Positions 8,603-15,423 of a DNA stretch of 21,570 nucleotides are shown piece by piece. This stretch comes from CAZYPH01 sp964649095 (GTDB lineage Bacteria; Bdellovibrionota; UBA1018; UBA923). The notes under the pieces are model-generated. The model saw only the letters and a list, made by a program, of their open reading frames with translations. It was not told where the DNA came from and ran no database searches. The position numbers and the translations under genes are program-made. Location of the stretch: positions 1-21,570 of the forward strand of contig CAZYPH010000030.1 in assembly GCA_964649095.1 (NCBI GenBank), read 5' to 3'. Positions within the stretch are counted from its first letter, which is position 1, and each line of letters starts with the position of its first letter.

Positions 8603-9321
8603 ACCAACTGGCCACGTAGACCGGCCTCTACCGACCGCACGATGCGGTAAAGCGACTCTACCACTTGTTCGATCGATAGTTTTGTCGAATCAATTTCAAT
8701 CGCGTCGACCGCTTTTTTAAGTGGAGCCACTTTACGTTCAGAGTCTTGTTTGTCGCGATCGATCACTTGTTGTTTTACTTCGTCAAATGATAGAAAAATG
8801 CCCTTCGATTCTAATTCTACGCGACGACGCTCAGTACGCGCCTCGATACTTGCGTTTAGAAAGATCTTCACCTCGGCATCAGGAAACACAACCGTTCCGA
8901 TGTCGCGCCCCTCTAACACAGCACCACCACGTTCAGCCATCTGACGTTGAATGCCCAATAGCGCATCGCGCACCTGAGCATGGGCCGATATAGTGCTAGC
9001 CGCCATACTAATCTCGGGCGTGCGAATAAGATTCGAGACGTTGCGGTCGTTTAAAAAAATATGATTTCGGTCTTCTAACCACTGAAAATGTAATTTCGCA
9101 GAACGAGCCAAAACACCCAAACGTTCGCCGTCGTCTACCGATACTTGATTCTCTGCGGCTGCCAAAGCAATCGCACGGTAAAGCGCGCCCGTATCGATGT
9201 GGGTATACCCCAAACGCTTCGCAAGGAGATGCGTCACGGTGCTCTTACCGCTACCGGCGGGACCATCAATTGCCACAATCAGAGAACCTGTCGTCTTACG
9301 GTGTGTTTTTGCGTCTTGCAT
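8599..9321 (-). CDS. cmk: cytidylate kinase
   Basis: The enzyme phosphorylates CMP and dCMP with ATP in pyrimidine salvage and in recycling of CMP released during lipid and LPS synthesis. At 240 residues it is near the usual 220-230, with a short extra N-terminus. Visible motifs are the Walker A loop GPAGSGKST (about residues 20-28), the CMP-binding segment HIDTGALYRAIAL, VLEGRDIGTVVFPDAEVKIFL-type sequence near 136-155, and the lid arginines in SIEARTERRRVEL. The start ATG is five bases after the hisC stop. The hisC-cmk adjacency resembles the hisC-tyrA-aroA-cmk-rpsA arrangement known from many proteobacteria, with the middle genes and rpsA missing here. Confidence 0.95.
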   Translation of the reverse strand: MQDAKTHRKTTGSLIVAIDGPAGSGKSTVTHLLAKRLGYTHIDTGALYRAIALAAAENQVSVDDGERLGVLARSAKLHFQWLEDRNHIFLNDRNVSNLIRTPEISMAASTISAHAQVRDALLGIQRQMAERGGAVLEGRDIGTVVFPDAEVKIFLNASIEARTERRRVELESKGIFLSFDEVKQQVIDRDKQDSERKVAPLKKAVDAIEIDSTKLSIEQVVESLYRIVRSVEAGLRGQLV

Positions 9322-9326
9322 ATAGG

Positions 9327-10601
9327 TCAGGTTTTAGCAGGAAATAGTTGGTCTAGCGCCAAAAAAAATGTCGCCATCTGTGGGCTGGTTCCTGTGGAAA
9401 CTCTGAGATGGTAGTTGAGGCCGTAATTTAACACCGGTCGCACGATGACACCGCGGCGGAGGAACGCTTGGTAGATGACGGGAATCGCTTCCGCTCCGCT
9501 AGAGAACTTCCGCTGCGCCGGAGAACTATCGCTAGGGTTACTGGGGTTAAAACGATCAAGCACAGGTTCTACGCTAAAGAGCACAAAGTTCCCCGCCGAA
9601 TCATAAACACGAAACCCGCGCTGTTGGAGTTCTCTATGAAGTAAAGAACGCATCTCGAGATTGAGAGTTCGTGTGGCCTCAAGGTGTGCCTTATCGCTGA
9701 GAGCTGCTTCGGCCGCTGCTAAAGCGAGCGTATTTACGTTAAAGGGCTCACGCACCTTATCAAATAGCGCGATCAATTCTTTGTCGCCTACCGCGTAACC
9801 AACTCGTAAACCGGCGAGACCATAGATTTTAGAGAACGTTCGGAGAATCAAGACGTTCGGGTACTTGCGGAGAAGTTCCGCTGGCGAAGCAATTAGTTCG
9901 CCTGCGCCAGAGACTAAGGGTTCACAGTGGCTTACGTACTCGTAGTAGGCATAGTCGAGTAACAGTATCGCATCATGCTCCGCACAAGCCTTGACCAACC
10001 GTTCGACATTCTCGGCCGAAACAACTAGCCCAGTAGGGTTATTGGGATTCGCTAAACAGACCAATCGCGTGTCTTGGTCGATGCGTTCGATCATGGCATC
10101 GACGTCAACCTCGAGCGTGCGGGCATCAATGGGTGCTTCACGAATTTCCAAACCCTCGATTTGAGCAGCTATAGAATACGCAATAAAACTAGCTTGATGG
10201 AGAACTACATTGGGCTTCGCGGTGGCTCGCTTCGCCGGAGAACTTCCGAACACTCGAAACGCGAGGTCGATGATTTCGTTGGAACCGTTACCGATCATAA
10301 AATCGATGGAGTCAGCAGCGCCCGCGTTCGCTGTCACATATTCGCGGCGAAGCGCGGCTTTCAACGACTGGTGCGCGGCATCAGGATAGAGTTCTAACCC
10401 CTTCGCCAGAGAACCTTTCACACGCTGAAGAGCCAACGGTGATGGCCCTAGCGGATTCTCGTTACTCGCCAACTTAACCACCTCGCTAAGTTGGTACTCA
10501 CGCACCACCTCTTCGATGGGTTTACCAGGAACATAAGGTTTTAGATTTTGAATCGACGCCGAAACATGGCGCAATAGATTGGAAACTTTTGAAGCACTCA
10601 T
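9327..10601 (-). CDS. hisC: histidinol-phosphate/aromatic aminotransferase with inserted repeats
   Basis: This fold-type I PLP aminotransferase acts on histidinol phosphate and, in many relatives, on aromatic amino acids. Its position beside cmk hints at an aromatic role, but that is inference. Motifs are KLASNENPLGPSP near residues 43-55, ANPNNPTG at 184-191, LLLDYAYYEY at 213-222, and the Schiff-base lysine K258 in RTFSKIYGLAGLRVGY. At 424 residues it is about 55-70 longer than typical HisC. The excess includes Ser/Pro/Ala-rich segments at roughly 119-126, 232-242 and 350-372. At the DNA level several of these coincide with copies of one short repeat (listed separately). It is first in the operon with cmk, GT9 and hldA. 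No good Shine-Dalgarno site precedes the ATG. Confidence 0.9.
   Translation of the reverse strand: MSASKVSNLLRHVSASIQNLKPYVPGKPIEEVVREYQLSEVVKLASNENPLGPSPLALQRVKGSLAKGLELYPDAAHQSLKAALRREYVTANAGAADSIDFMIGNGSNEIIDLAFRVFGSSPAKRATAKPNVVLHQASFIAYSIAAQIEGLEIREAPIDARTLEVDVDAMIERIDQDTRLVCLANPNNPTGLVVSAENVERLVKACAEHDAILLLDYAYYEYVSHCEPLVSGAGELIASPAELLRKYPNVLILRTFSKIYGLAGLRVGYAVGDKELIALFDKVREPFNVNTLALAAAEAALSDKAHLEATRTLNLEMRSLLHRELQQRGFRVYDSAGNFVLFSVEPVLDRFNPSNPSDSSPAQRKFSSGAEAIPVIYQAFLRRGVIVRPVLNYGLNYHLRVSTGTSPQMATFFLALDQLFPAKT
9492..9531. repeat. tandem pair of the hisC short repeat (about 20 bp)
   Basis: Two adjacent copies on the plus strand: CGCTCCGCTAGAGAACTTC (from 9492) and CGCTGCGCCGGAGAACTATC (from 9511). 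On the coding strand they are read in different frames (KFSSGA versus SSPAQR), so the similarity is at DNA rather than protein level. They lie in a segment absent from ordinary HisC proteins. Confidence 0.65.
10228..10248. repeat. further copy of the hisC short repeat
   Basis: CGCTTCGCCGGAGAACTTCC starts at 10228 and matches the tandem pair at 9492-9531 at most positions. It encodes GSSPAKR on the minus strand. Weaker copies lie at 10399-10414 (CCCTTCGCCAGAGAAC) and, partly inverted, at 9866-9890 (TGCGGAGAAGTTCCGC then TGGCGAAGC). Confidence 0.6.
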
Positions 10602-10644
10602 GCCTAGAATGGTGGCACAGAGTGCTTAACTTTTCGAGCAGCTC

Positions 10645-11331
10645 TTAATAATGAGCCAATGCCACGCGAGGGAAACCTTTACGTACTTTTACAGCGTACT
10701 CGGTTGATAATGGACGGCCTTGATCCACATCGCTATCGACTTTACCGGGTCCACGATTGTAGGCATTCAACATTTTGTGGAGATCACCGTTATATTTTTT
10801 CAACAAATAACCTAAATAGTACGTGCCGAGTTTAATATTAACGCTTTCGTCTAAGAGGGCTTGAGGACCCTCATAGTTCATACCCAAACGAGTAGCCAAC
10901 CACTGAGCGGTATCAGGCATAAGCTGCATCAACCCAATAGCGCCAACATGAGAAACCGCTGAATTACGAAAGCCGCTCTCGACACGAATGACCGACAGTA
11001 CCAGACCAGCCGGCAAGTTGCGTTTAGCCGACTCGGCCAAAACAATTTTGGCTAAACTATGACGCTTGGCTGGGCTTAGAAATTTTGCATTGCGCCGCAA
11101 ATAATTATCAACTGACTCTTGTTCATTAACGTTCCCATTTTTTAAACCACCCGAAGCCAATACGTTCGTAAAACTCGAACGCACTTCTTCAAATACCAAC
11201 GTAGGGGCGTCTAAAACACGAGCCCGCAAACCCACACCAAAAAACGCAACCGATACGATTAAGAGTTGTGTTGGAAGCACCGCCCAAAAACGAGTAACGT
11301 TGAGGTTTAATTTTTTAATGCTTGTTTTCAT
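10645..11331 (-). CDS. SLT-domain lytic transglycosylase
   Basis: Lytic transglycosylases cleave the MurNAc-GlcNAc bond of peptidoglycan, leaving 1,6-anhydro-MurNAc. The 228-residue protein begins with a basic stretch and a hydrophobic segment (about residues 16-34) acting as signal peptide or anchor, so it works in the periplasm. The lysozyme-like SLT domain covers about 95-205, with catalytic E118 in SVIRVESGF, then SHVGAIGLMQLMP (127-139) and LNAYNRGPG (188-196), the family's defining motifs. AAGG-type bases (AAAGGTGAAGGG) precede the ATG. It is 43 bases upstream of hisC on the same strand but codes for an unrelated function, so cotranscription is uncertain. Its leader has unusual hairpins (listed separately). 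Confidence 0.92.
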   Translation of the reverse strand: MKTSIKKLNLNVTRFWAVLPTQLLIVSVAFFGVGLRARVLDAPTLVFEEVRSSFTNVLASGGLKNGNVNEQESVDNYLRRNAKFLSPAKRHSLAKIVLAESAKRNLPAGLVLSVIRVESGFRNSAVSHVGAIGLMQLMPDTAQWLATRLGMNYEGPQALLDESVNIKLGTYYLGYLLKKYNGDLHKMLNAYNRGPGKVDSDVDQGRPLSTEYAVKVRKGFPRVALAHY

Positions 11332-11432
11332 AACCCTTCACCTTTACCTAACTTCAAGCGCGCAGGTCAAACTTCTTTTCAAGAAGCCTCTAGAGCGCCT
11401 TTTCAGCCATTCTAGGGACTTACTTTTGACCC

Positions 11433-11488
11433 CCTAACCTCGGCTTTTAAGACCTCGGTTAGGCTTTAAACACCTTACGGCGTTTAAA
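11433..11488 (-). promoter_or_regulatory. two adjacent hairpins in the transglycosylase leader, candidate structured RNA
   Basis: Read on the minus strand, the first hairpin is TTTAAACGCC, loop GTAA, GGTGTTTAAA: ten pairs including one G-U, closed by a GNRA-type tetraloop. One base later comes CCTAACC-GA-GG, a 9-base loop, then CC-GA-GGTTAGG, in which the facing GA steps could form tandem G-A pairs. On the plus strand the first would contain an A-C mismatch and the second pyrimidine mismatches. This asymmetry favours a minus-strand RNA, placing it about 100 bases before the transglycosylase ATG. I cannot match it to a known riboswitch class. Confidence 0.45.
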
Positions 11489-11589
11489 CAGCGTCTGGCT
11501 GACACATCTTTGAAATCATTAGGTTTTTTCAAAACCCTTCTGACCCTAAGTGGTTCACACCGCCTGTTACCTACTAGTAGTGCAGCCCT

Positions 11590-11628
11590 CGTACCAAAAA
11601 ACTGTCCAATACTTCGACAGTGGGTACG
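11590..11628 (+). promoter_or_regulatory. hairpin immediately upstream of rimI
   Basis: CGTACC (11590-11595) pairs with GGTACG (11623-11628), and ACTGTC (11601-11606) pairs with GACAGT (11616-11621), leaving a one-sided AAAAA bulge and a 9-base loop. It ends ten bases before the first possible rimI start. It may affect translation of rimI or act as a protein-binding site. Confidence 0.45.
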
Positions 11629-11638
11629 GTGCTAGGTT

Positions 11639-12142
11639 ATGGTCGGACGCATGTCAGACACCTTAAATTTTGAGACTAGTATTCGATTAGCCTGTATGGA
11701 CGATCTCGAACGTATTGAGGCGGTGGAACGAGCCGCCTACCCTGCACCTGCCGTACCATGGTCGCGCGAGGCCATCGCGTCGGAACTGGTAAAACCGTTT
11801 AGTCATTTTTTTGTAGTAACCGATGATGAGACGGACAACATCATCATTGCGTACCTTGTGGCTTGGTTACTGCCGCCAGATACCCACCTCTTAAACCTGG
11901 CCGTGTCACCCGAGTGGCGAGGATTGGGTTATGCCAAAAAACTCGTCCGCAAGTTGATCGACGTTAGTTTGAAAGCAAAATGTGAGCGTATATTTCTGGA
12001 AGTACGTAAATCAAACCAAAGCGCCATTGACCTCTACCAGTCGTTAGGCTTCTACATTGAACATACGCGCCCTCAGTTCTACGAAAACGGTGAGGACGCG
12101 TATTTCATGCAATTGAATTTGAACCAATCTAACAAATTTTAA
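11639..12142 (+). CDS. rimI: ribosomal protein alanine N-acetyltransferase-like GNAT
   Basis: RimI is a GNAT enzyme that acetylates the N-terminal alanine of ribosomal protein S18 using acetyl-CoA. The protein is 167 residues, or 163 from the second ATG at 11651; RimI is typically about 150. Visible GNAT motifs are LLNLAVSPEWRGLGYAKKLV, where RGLGYA is the acetyl-CoA pyrophosphate loop, then IFLEVRKSNQSAIDLYQSLG and the RimI-like tail with FYENGEDAYFM. Neither start has a clear Shine-Dalgarno site, so the choice is open. The gene stands alone and converges with the lipoprotein gene, with an 11-base gap. Other GNAT substrates cannot be excluded, but the LEVR-SN-AI-LY-SLGF pattern is strongly RimI-like. 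Confidence 0.85.
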   Translation: MVGRMSDTLNFETSIRLACMDDLERIEAVERAAYPAPAVPWSREAIASELVKPFSHFFVVTDDETDNIIIAYLVAWLLPPDTHLLNLAVSPEWRGLGYAKKLVRKLIDVSLKAKCERIFLEVRKSNQSAIDLYQSLGFYIEHTRPQFYENGEDAYFMQLNLNQSNKF

Positions 12143-12153
12143 ACTAGCTAGAC

Positions 12154-13533
12154 TTAATTCGTGGTCGCGTAATAGGGCCGTGGTGCCGGCTGCCATGCAA
12201 ACGGATTTTCACCTTGTACATGCGGACGCGCCCGATAGTGGAACTCGGCCGAAAAATTATGATTACGCAGCGGACGACGACCTAATAAATACGCGAAACT
12301 GGGATTCAAACGAAACTCCGGCGAGTTTCCGAACAACACACCAAATACTTTAGCCACTCGCACACCAGCGGATGACGGTCTATTCGCCGATATGATAGCA
12401 TGCTGTACTACCCCATCACCGCCGCAAGCAAGTCTACCATAGTTGTTCGGATTGATTACACATGGCACCAAAAGGTCGTTATAATCAGCCGCGCCGCCAG
12501 ACGTGCCCGGACGCGCAAACGTACTGACCTCGACTTCAATAGGAAACGGATTCGGATTGCCCACGGCCAAAAACAACACATGATTAGAATCCGGTTGATA
12601 CTCAACGTTGGCACCACAATTCACTCCAGAGCATGGGCCAGGTAAAATATTGTGCACACCAGCCATAGCATCAAACTCTAACGCCGGCCGAATCAGCTCG
12701 ATGTCGTAACACGCCTGGAACTCACCATCAGCTTCCGGAAGGCTACTTGAACTATAAACAGCCAATCGAAACGTTGTGCGAGCGTCACGTAACTGCGAAA
12801 AAATCTGTTGAGCATCAAACCGAATCACCGCTTCACCCGATGCGGATAATTCTGTGACACCTTCTAAATACTGTCCGGGCCCAGTTAATAGATTCGAACG
12901 GTAACGGTACTGAGTACCCACCACCTGGCTGGTCAGCACCATGGTAGGTGTCGAACCACGCCCTGAATCTAAATTAAAATTATTTACAGCCTGACAATTG
13001 GCCTGAACATTGAAATGATTACTCCCTGCCGCCACTTCAATAGGCCTTGAGCGATCGATTGCCGGAAAGCTCGTTTGCTGAAAATGCGCCAACATGGGTA
13101 TGCCTTCAAAACGCACGCGTTGTAGAAACAGGCCCCGAGTAATGCTCTCAGACTGCGTGTGCGACAATTCGACTTCTACCACGTCTGACACTTCGTCCTC
13201 TTGTAATTGCCGAGTGCCGCTCATCACTAAACGCTGGTCTTCGCTAAAAGCGTTGACGTCAAAACGCCCACCACGCTGCAACTGCACATCTTTCAAAACA
13301 TCTTTACTGATCTGAACCGGCGTCTGCAGGCCTAACACTGATACCGACTCACGCACCGTCTCGTGCTGTTCAGCATCGTGGTACGTCACTTCGATTTTTC
13401 GAACGAGACCTAACACCGGCGAGTTCCGCTCAGATTCCGTGGGCCGAACCGACAAACTAACGTCCTTTCCACAACCGACTAAGAGAGTGAATATAGACAC
13501 TACGACTAAATTTAATTGGTAAGTTTTTTTCAT
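12154..13533 (-). CDS. lipoprotein of unknown function
   Basis: I set the start at the ATG ending at 13533 because it gives MKKTYQLNLV followed by a hydrophobic stretch and the canonical lipobox LLVGC with Cys21; the protein is then 459 residues. Longer in-frame starts (up to 13599) would put 22 non-signal residues in front and run into the thrS promoter. After Cys21 comes KDVSLSV, so outer-membrane sorting is plausible under the usual +2 rule. I recognise no domain in the body. It has beta-rich-looking stretches and a Cys cluster (CSGVNCG) near the middle. It is divergent from thrS with an 81-bp gap and convergent with rimI. Confidence 0.75.
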   Translation of the reverse strand: MKKTYQLNLVVVSIFTLLVGCGKDVSLSVRPTESERNSPVLGLVRKIEVTYHDAEQHETVRESVSVLGLQTPVQISKDVLKDVQLQRGGRFDVNAFSEDQRLVMSGTRQLQEDEVSDVVEVELSHTQSESITRGLFLQRVRFEGIPMLAHFQQTSFPAIDRSRPIEVAAGSNHFNVQANCQAVNNFNLDSGRGSTPTMVLTSQVVGTQYRYRSNLLTGPGQYLEGVTELSASGEAVIRFDAQQIFSQLRDARTTFRLAVYSSSSLPEADGEFQACYDIELIRPALEFDAMAGVHNILPGPCSGVNCGANVEYQPDSNHVLFLAVGNPNPFPIEVEVSTFARPGTSGGAADYNDLLVPCVINPNNYGRLACGGDGVVQHAIISANRPSSAGVRVAKVFGVLFGNSPEFRLNPSFAYLLGRRPLRNHNFSAEFHYRARPHVQGENPFAWQPAPRPYYATTN

Positions 13534-13578
13534 CATGCCGGCGATAGTTACAATTTGCATGCCAAGCACTAGTGGGTG

Positions 13579-13608
13579 TTCCCATGATTCCCTATTCAAT
13601 GGTATAAT
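13579..13608 (+). promoter_or_regulatory. probable thrS promoter placing the start point at the ATG
   Basis: A perfect -10 box TATAAT lies at 13603-13608 with a 4/6 -35 match TTCCCA at 13579-13584, spacer 18. Normal spacing puts transcription start at about 13614-13616, on or next to the thrS ATG at 13615. No Shine-Dalgarno site lies before the ATG, so the mRNA may be leaderless. Confidence 0.55.
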
Positions 13609-13614
13609 TTCCTC

Positions 13615-15417
13615 ATGGCAAACGATAATTCAGCACTTCAAAACCCTCAGCCGCAAAATTCTATCCCATCCGAATTCGATGAACGAGAAATCACAAACAA
13701 TCTAGACCGCATGCGCCACAGCTGTGCCCATATTATGGCTCATGCGGTACAAAAACTTTACCCCCAGGCTAAGTTTGGTATCGGCCCGACCATTGAAGAT
13801 GGTTTCTATTATGATATCGACCTCGACGTCGCACTGACACCAGAAGATTTGCCGCGCATTGAAGCCGAGATGCAAAAAATCATCGACGCGCGCCAACGAT
13901 TCGAACGCTCTGAGATGCCTTATCAAGAGGCCATGGATTATTTTGCGTCACTACAGCAACCCTACAAATGTGAAATCATTCGCGACCTCAAAGGCTCAAC
14001 CTATTCTGTTTATAAAGAAGGTGACTTTGTCGATCTCTGCCGCGGCCCTCACGTAGAACACACCGGTCGCATTAAAGCATTTAAGTTGATGTCGATTGCC
14101 GGGGCTTACTGGCGCGGCAATCAGGCCAACAAACAAATGCAACGCCTCTACGGCACCGCGTTTGAATCGAAAAAAGATTTAGAAGAACACCTCTTTCGTT
14201 TAGAAGAAGCTAAAAAACGTGACCATCGAAAACTGGGCAAAGAACTCGATTTGTTTAGTTTTGATCCGGTAGCACCGGGGGCGCCATTTTTTCACCCGAA
14301 GGGCACTGTGGTCTACAATCGACTCGTGCGTTACGTACGCGATCTTTACGAAGAGTTTGGTTACGATGAAATTATCACTCCACAAATTTTAGATTCTTCG
14401 CTTTGGCATCGTTCAGGTCATTATGAAAACTATAAAGAGAACATGTATTTTACCGACATTGAAGAACGTGAGTTTGCGGTAAAACCCATGAACTGCCCGG
14501 CCTCGACCTTTGTATTTTCTTCAAACAAACGTAGCTACCGCGAACTACCACTTCGCCTGGCCGACTTTGGGCGATTACACCGTTACGAGGCCTCTGGTGC
14601 GCTTTCAGGACTCACTCGCGTGCGTACTTTTTGCCAAGACGACGCCCACGTTTTTGTCACAGCAGAGCAAATCGAATCTGAGATGTTGAGCCTTATTGAA
14701 ATGATTCAAAACACATATGAACTATTTCAATTTAACGACGTAAAATTTTACCTCTCGACTCGACCAGAAAAACGCGTGGGTTCAGATACCCTTTGGGATC
14801 GTGCTGAGAATGCGCTTGCCGAGGCATTAAATAAAAAAGGTTTAGCTTATACCGTTAACAAGGGTGACGGGGCGTTTTATGGTCCGAAGATTGATTTCAT
14901 TGTGCACGACGCTCTAAAACGGCCATGGCAGCTTGGAACCATACAACTCGACTTTAATCTTCCGGAACGTTTTGATTTAAAATATGTCGGCCAAGATAAC
15001 GAGGCCCATCGACCAGTGATGATCCACCGTGCCGTACTCGGTTCGGTAGAACGTTTTTTTGGCGTGATACTAGAACACTTTGGTGGTGCGTTTCCGTTTT
15101 GGTTGGCGCCGGTGCAGATTATTATAATTCCGATTGGCCCTGATCAAAATGCGCACTGCGAGGGTGTATACAAACAACTAAAAACTTTGGGCTACCGTGT
15201 AGAGTTAGATGATCGCAATGAATCGATGAATCTAAAAACACGTGAAGCGCAGATGCGTAAAATCCCGCTCATGTTTGTCGTAGGCGGACGCGAAGCCACA
15301 AACAATAGTGTCTCGGTTAGAAAGTACGGCGAAAAAGCCTCTGAAGTCGTATCGTTCAACGACATACTGAATCGCTTGGTAGAATTAGAAGCCGTTGGAA
15401 AACCAAAAAAACGCTAG
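13615..15417 (+). CDS. thrS: threonyl-tRNA synthetase lacking the N-terminal TGS domain
   Basis: This class II synthetase charges tRNA(Thr) and clears Ser-tRNA(Thr). The 600 residues align with E. coli ThrRS (642) with a steady offset of about 40. The editing site is intact (H35 and H39 of HSCAH, C142 and H146 of CRGPH). The catalytic zinc ligands are C294 (MNCPAS), H345 (DDAHVF) and H471 (MIHRAV), followed by the C-terminal anticodon-binding domain (APVQIIIIPIG onward). The TGS domain that fills E. coli residues 1-62 is absent: about 32 polar residues rich in Asn, Gln and Pro come first, then the editing domain. The gene stands away from infC-rpmI-rplT, its common neighbours. The downstream HD-domain gene begins six bases after the stop. 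Confidence 0.95.
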   Translation: MANDNSALQNPQPQNSIPSEFDEREITNNLDRMRHSCAHIMAHAVQKLYPQAKFGIGPTIEDGFYYDIDLDVALTPEDLPRIEAEMQKIIDARQRFERSEMPYQEAMDYFASLQQPYKCEIIRDLKGSTYSVYKEGDFVDLCRGPHVEHTGRIKAFKLMSIAGAYWRGNQANKQMQRLYGTAFESKKDLEEHLFRLEEAKKRDHRKLGKELDLFSFDPVAPGAPFFHPKGTVVYNRLVRYVRDLYEEFGYDEIITPQILDSSLWHRSGHYENYKENMYFTDIEEREFAVKPMNCPASTFVFSSNKRSYRELPLRLADFGRLHRYEASGALSGLTRVRTFCQDDAHVFVTAEQIESEMLSLIEMIQNTYELFQFNDVKFYLSTRPEKRVGSDTLWDRAENALAEALNKKGLAYTVNKGDGAFYGPKIDFIVHDALKRPWQLGTIQLDFNLPERFDLKYVGQDNEAHRPVMIHRAVLGSVERFFGVILEHFGGAFPFWLAPVQIIIIPIGPDQNAHCEGVYKQLKTLGYRVELDDRNESMNLKTREAQMRKIPLMFVVGGREATNNSVSVRKYGEKASEVVSFNDILNRLVELEAVGKPKKR

Positions 15418-15423
15418 GGCATC

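Larger units (their letters stand above)
11332..11638. other. 307-bp divergent intergenic region with three hairpins
   Basis: The region lies between the divergent transglycosylase and rimI genes. It holds hairpins at 11433-11463 and 11465-11488, one base apart, a third at 11590-11628 just before rimI, and a small perfect stem CTTCTT/AAGAAG at 11372-11386. No open frame of interest and no T-run terminator is visible. TTGACC at 11426-11431 resembles a -35 box but has no matching -10. Confidence 0.6.

Noticed and set aside
12315..13427. CCGGCGAGTT-type sequences in the lipoprotein gene as further copies of the hisC repeat
   Set aside because: Only scattered bases match (GGCGAG rather than GGAGAAC); similarity is no better than chance.
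13534..13599. A 22-residue N-terminal extension of the minus-strand lipoprotein
   Set aside because: The in-frame extension precedes a perfect signal peptide and lipobox and overlaps the thrS promoter region; the start at 13533 is far more plausible.
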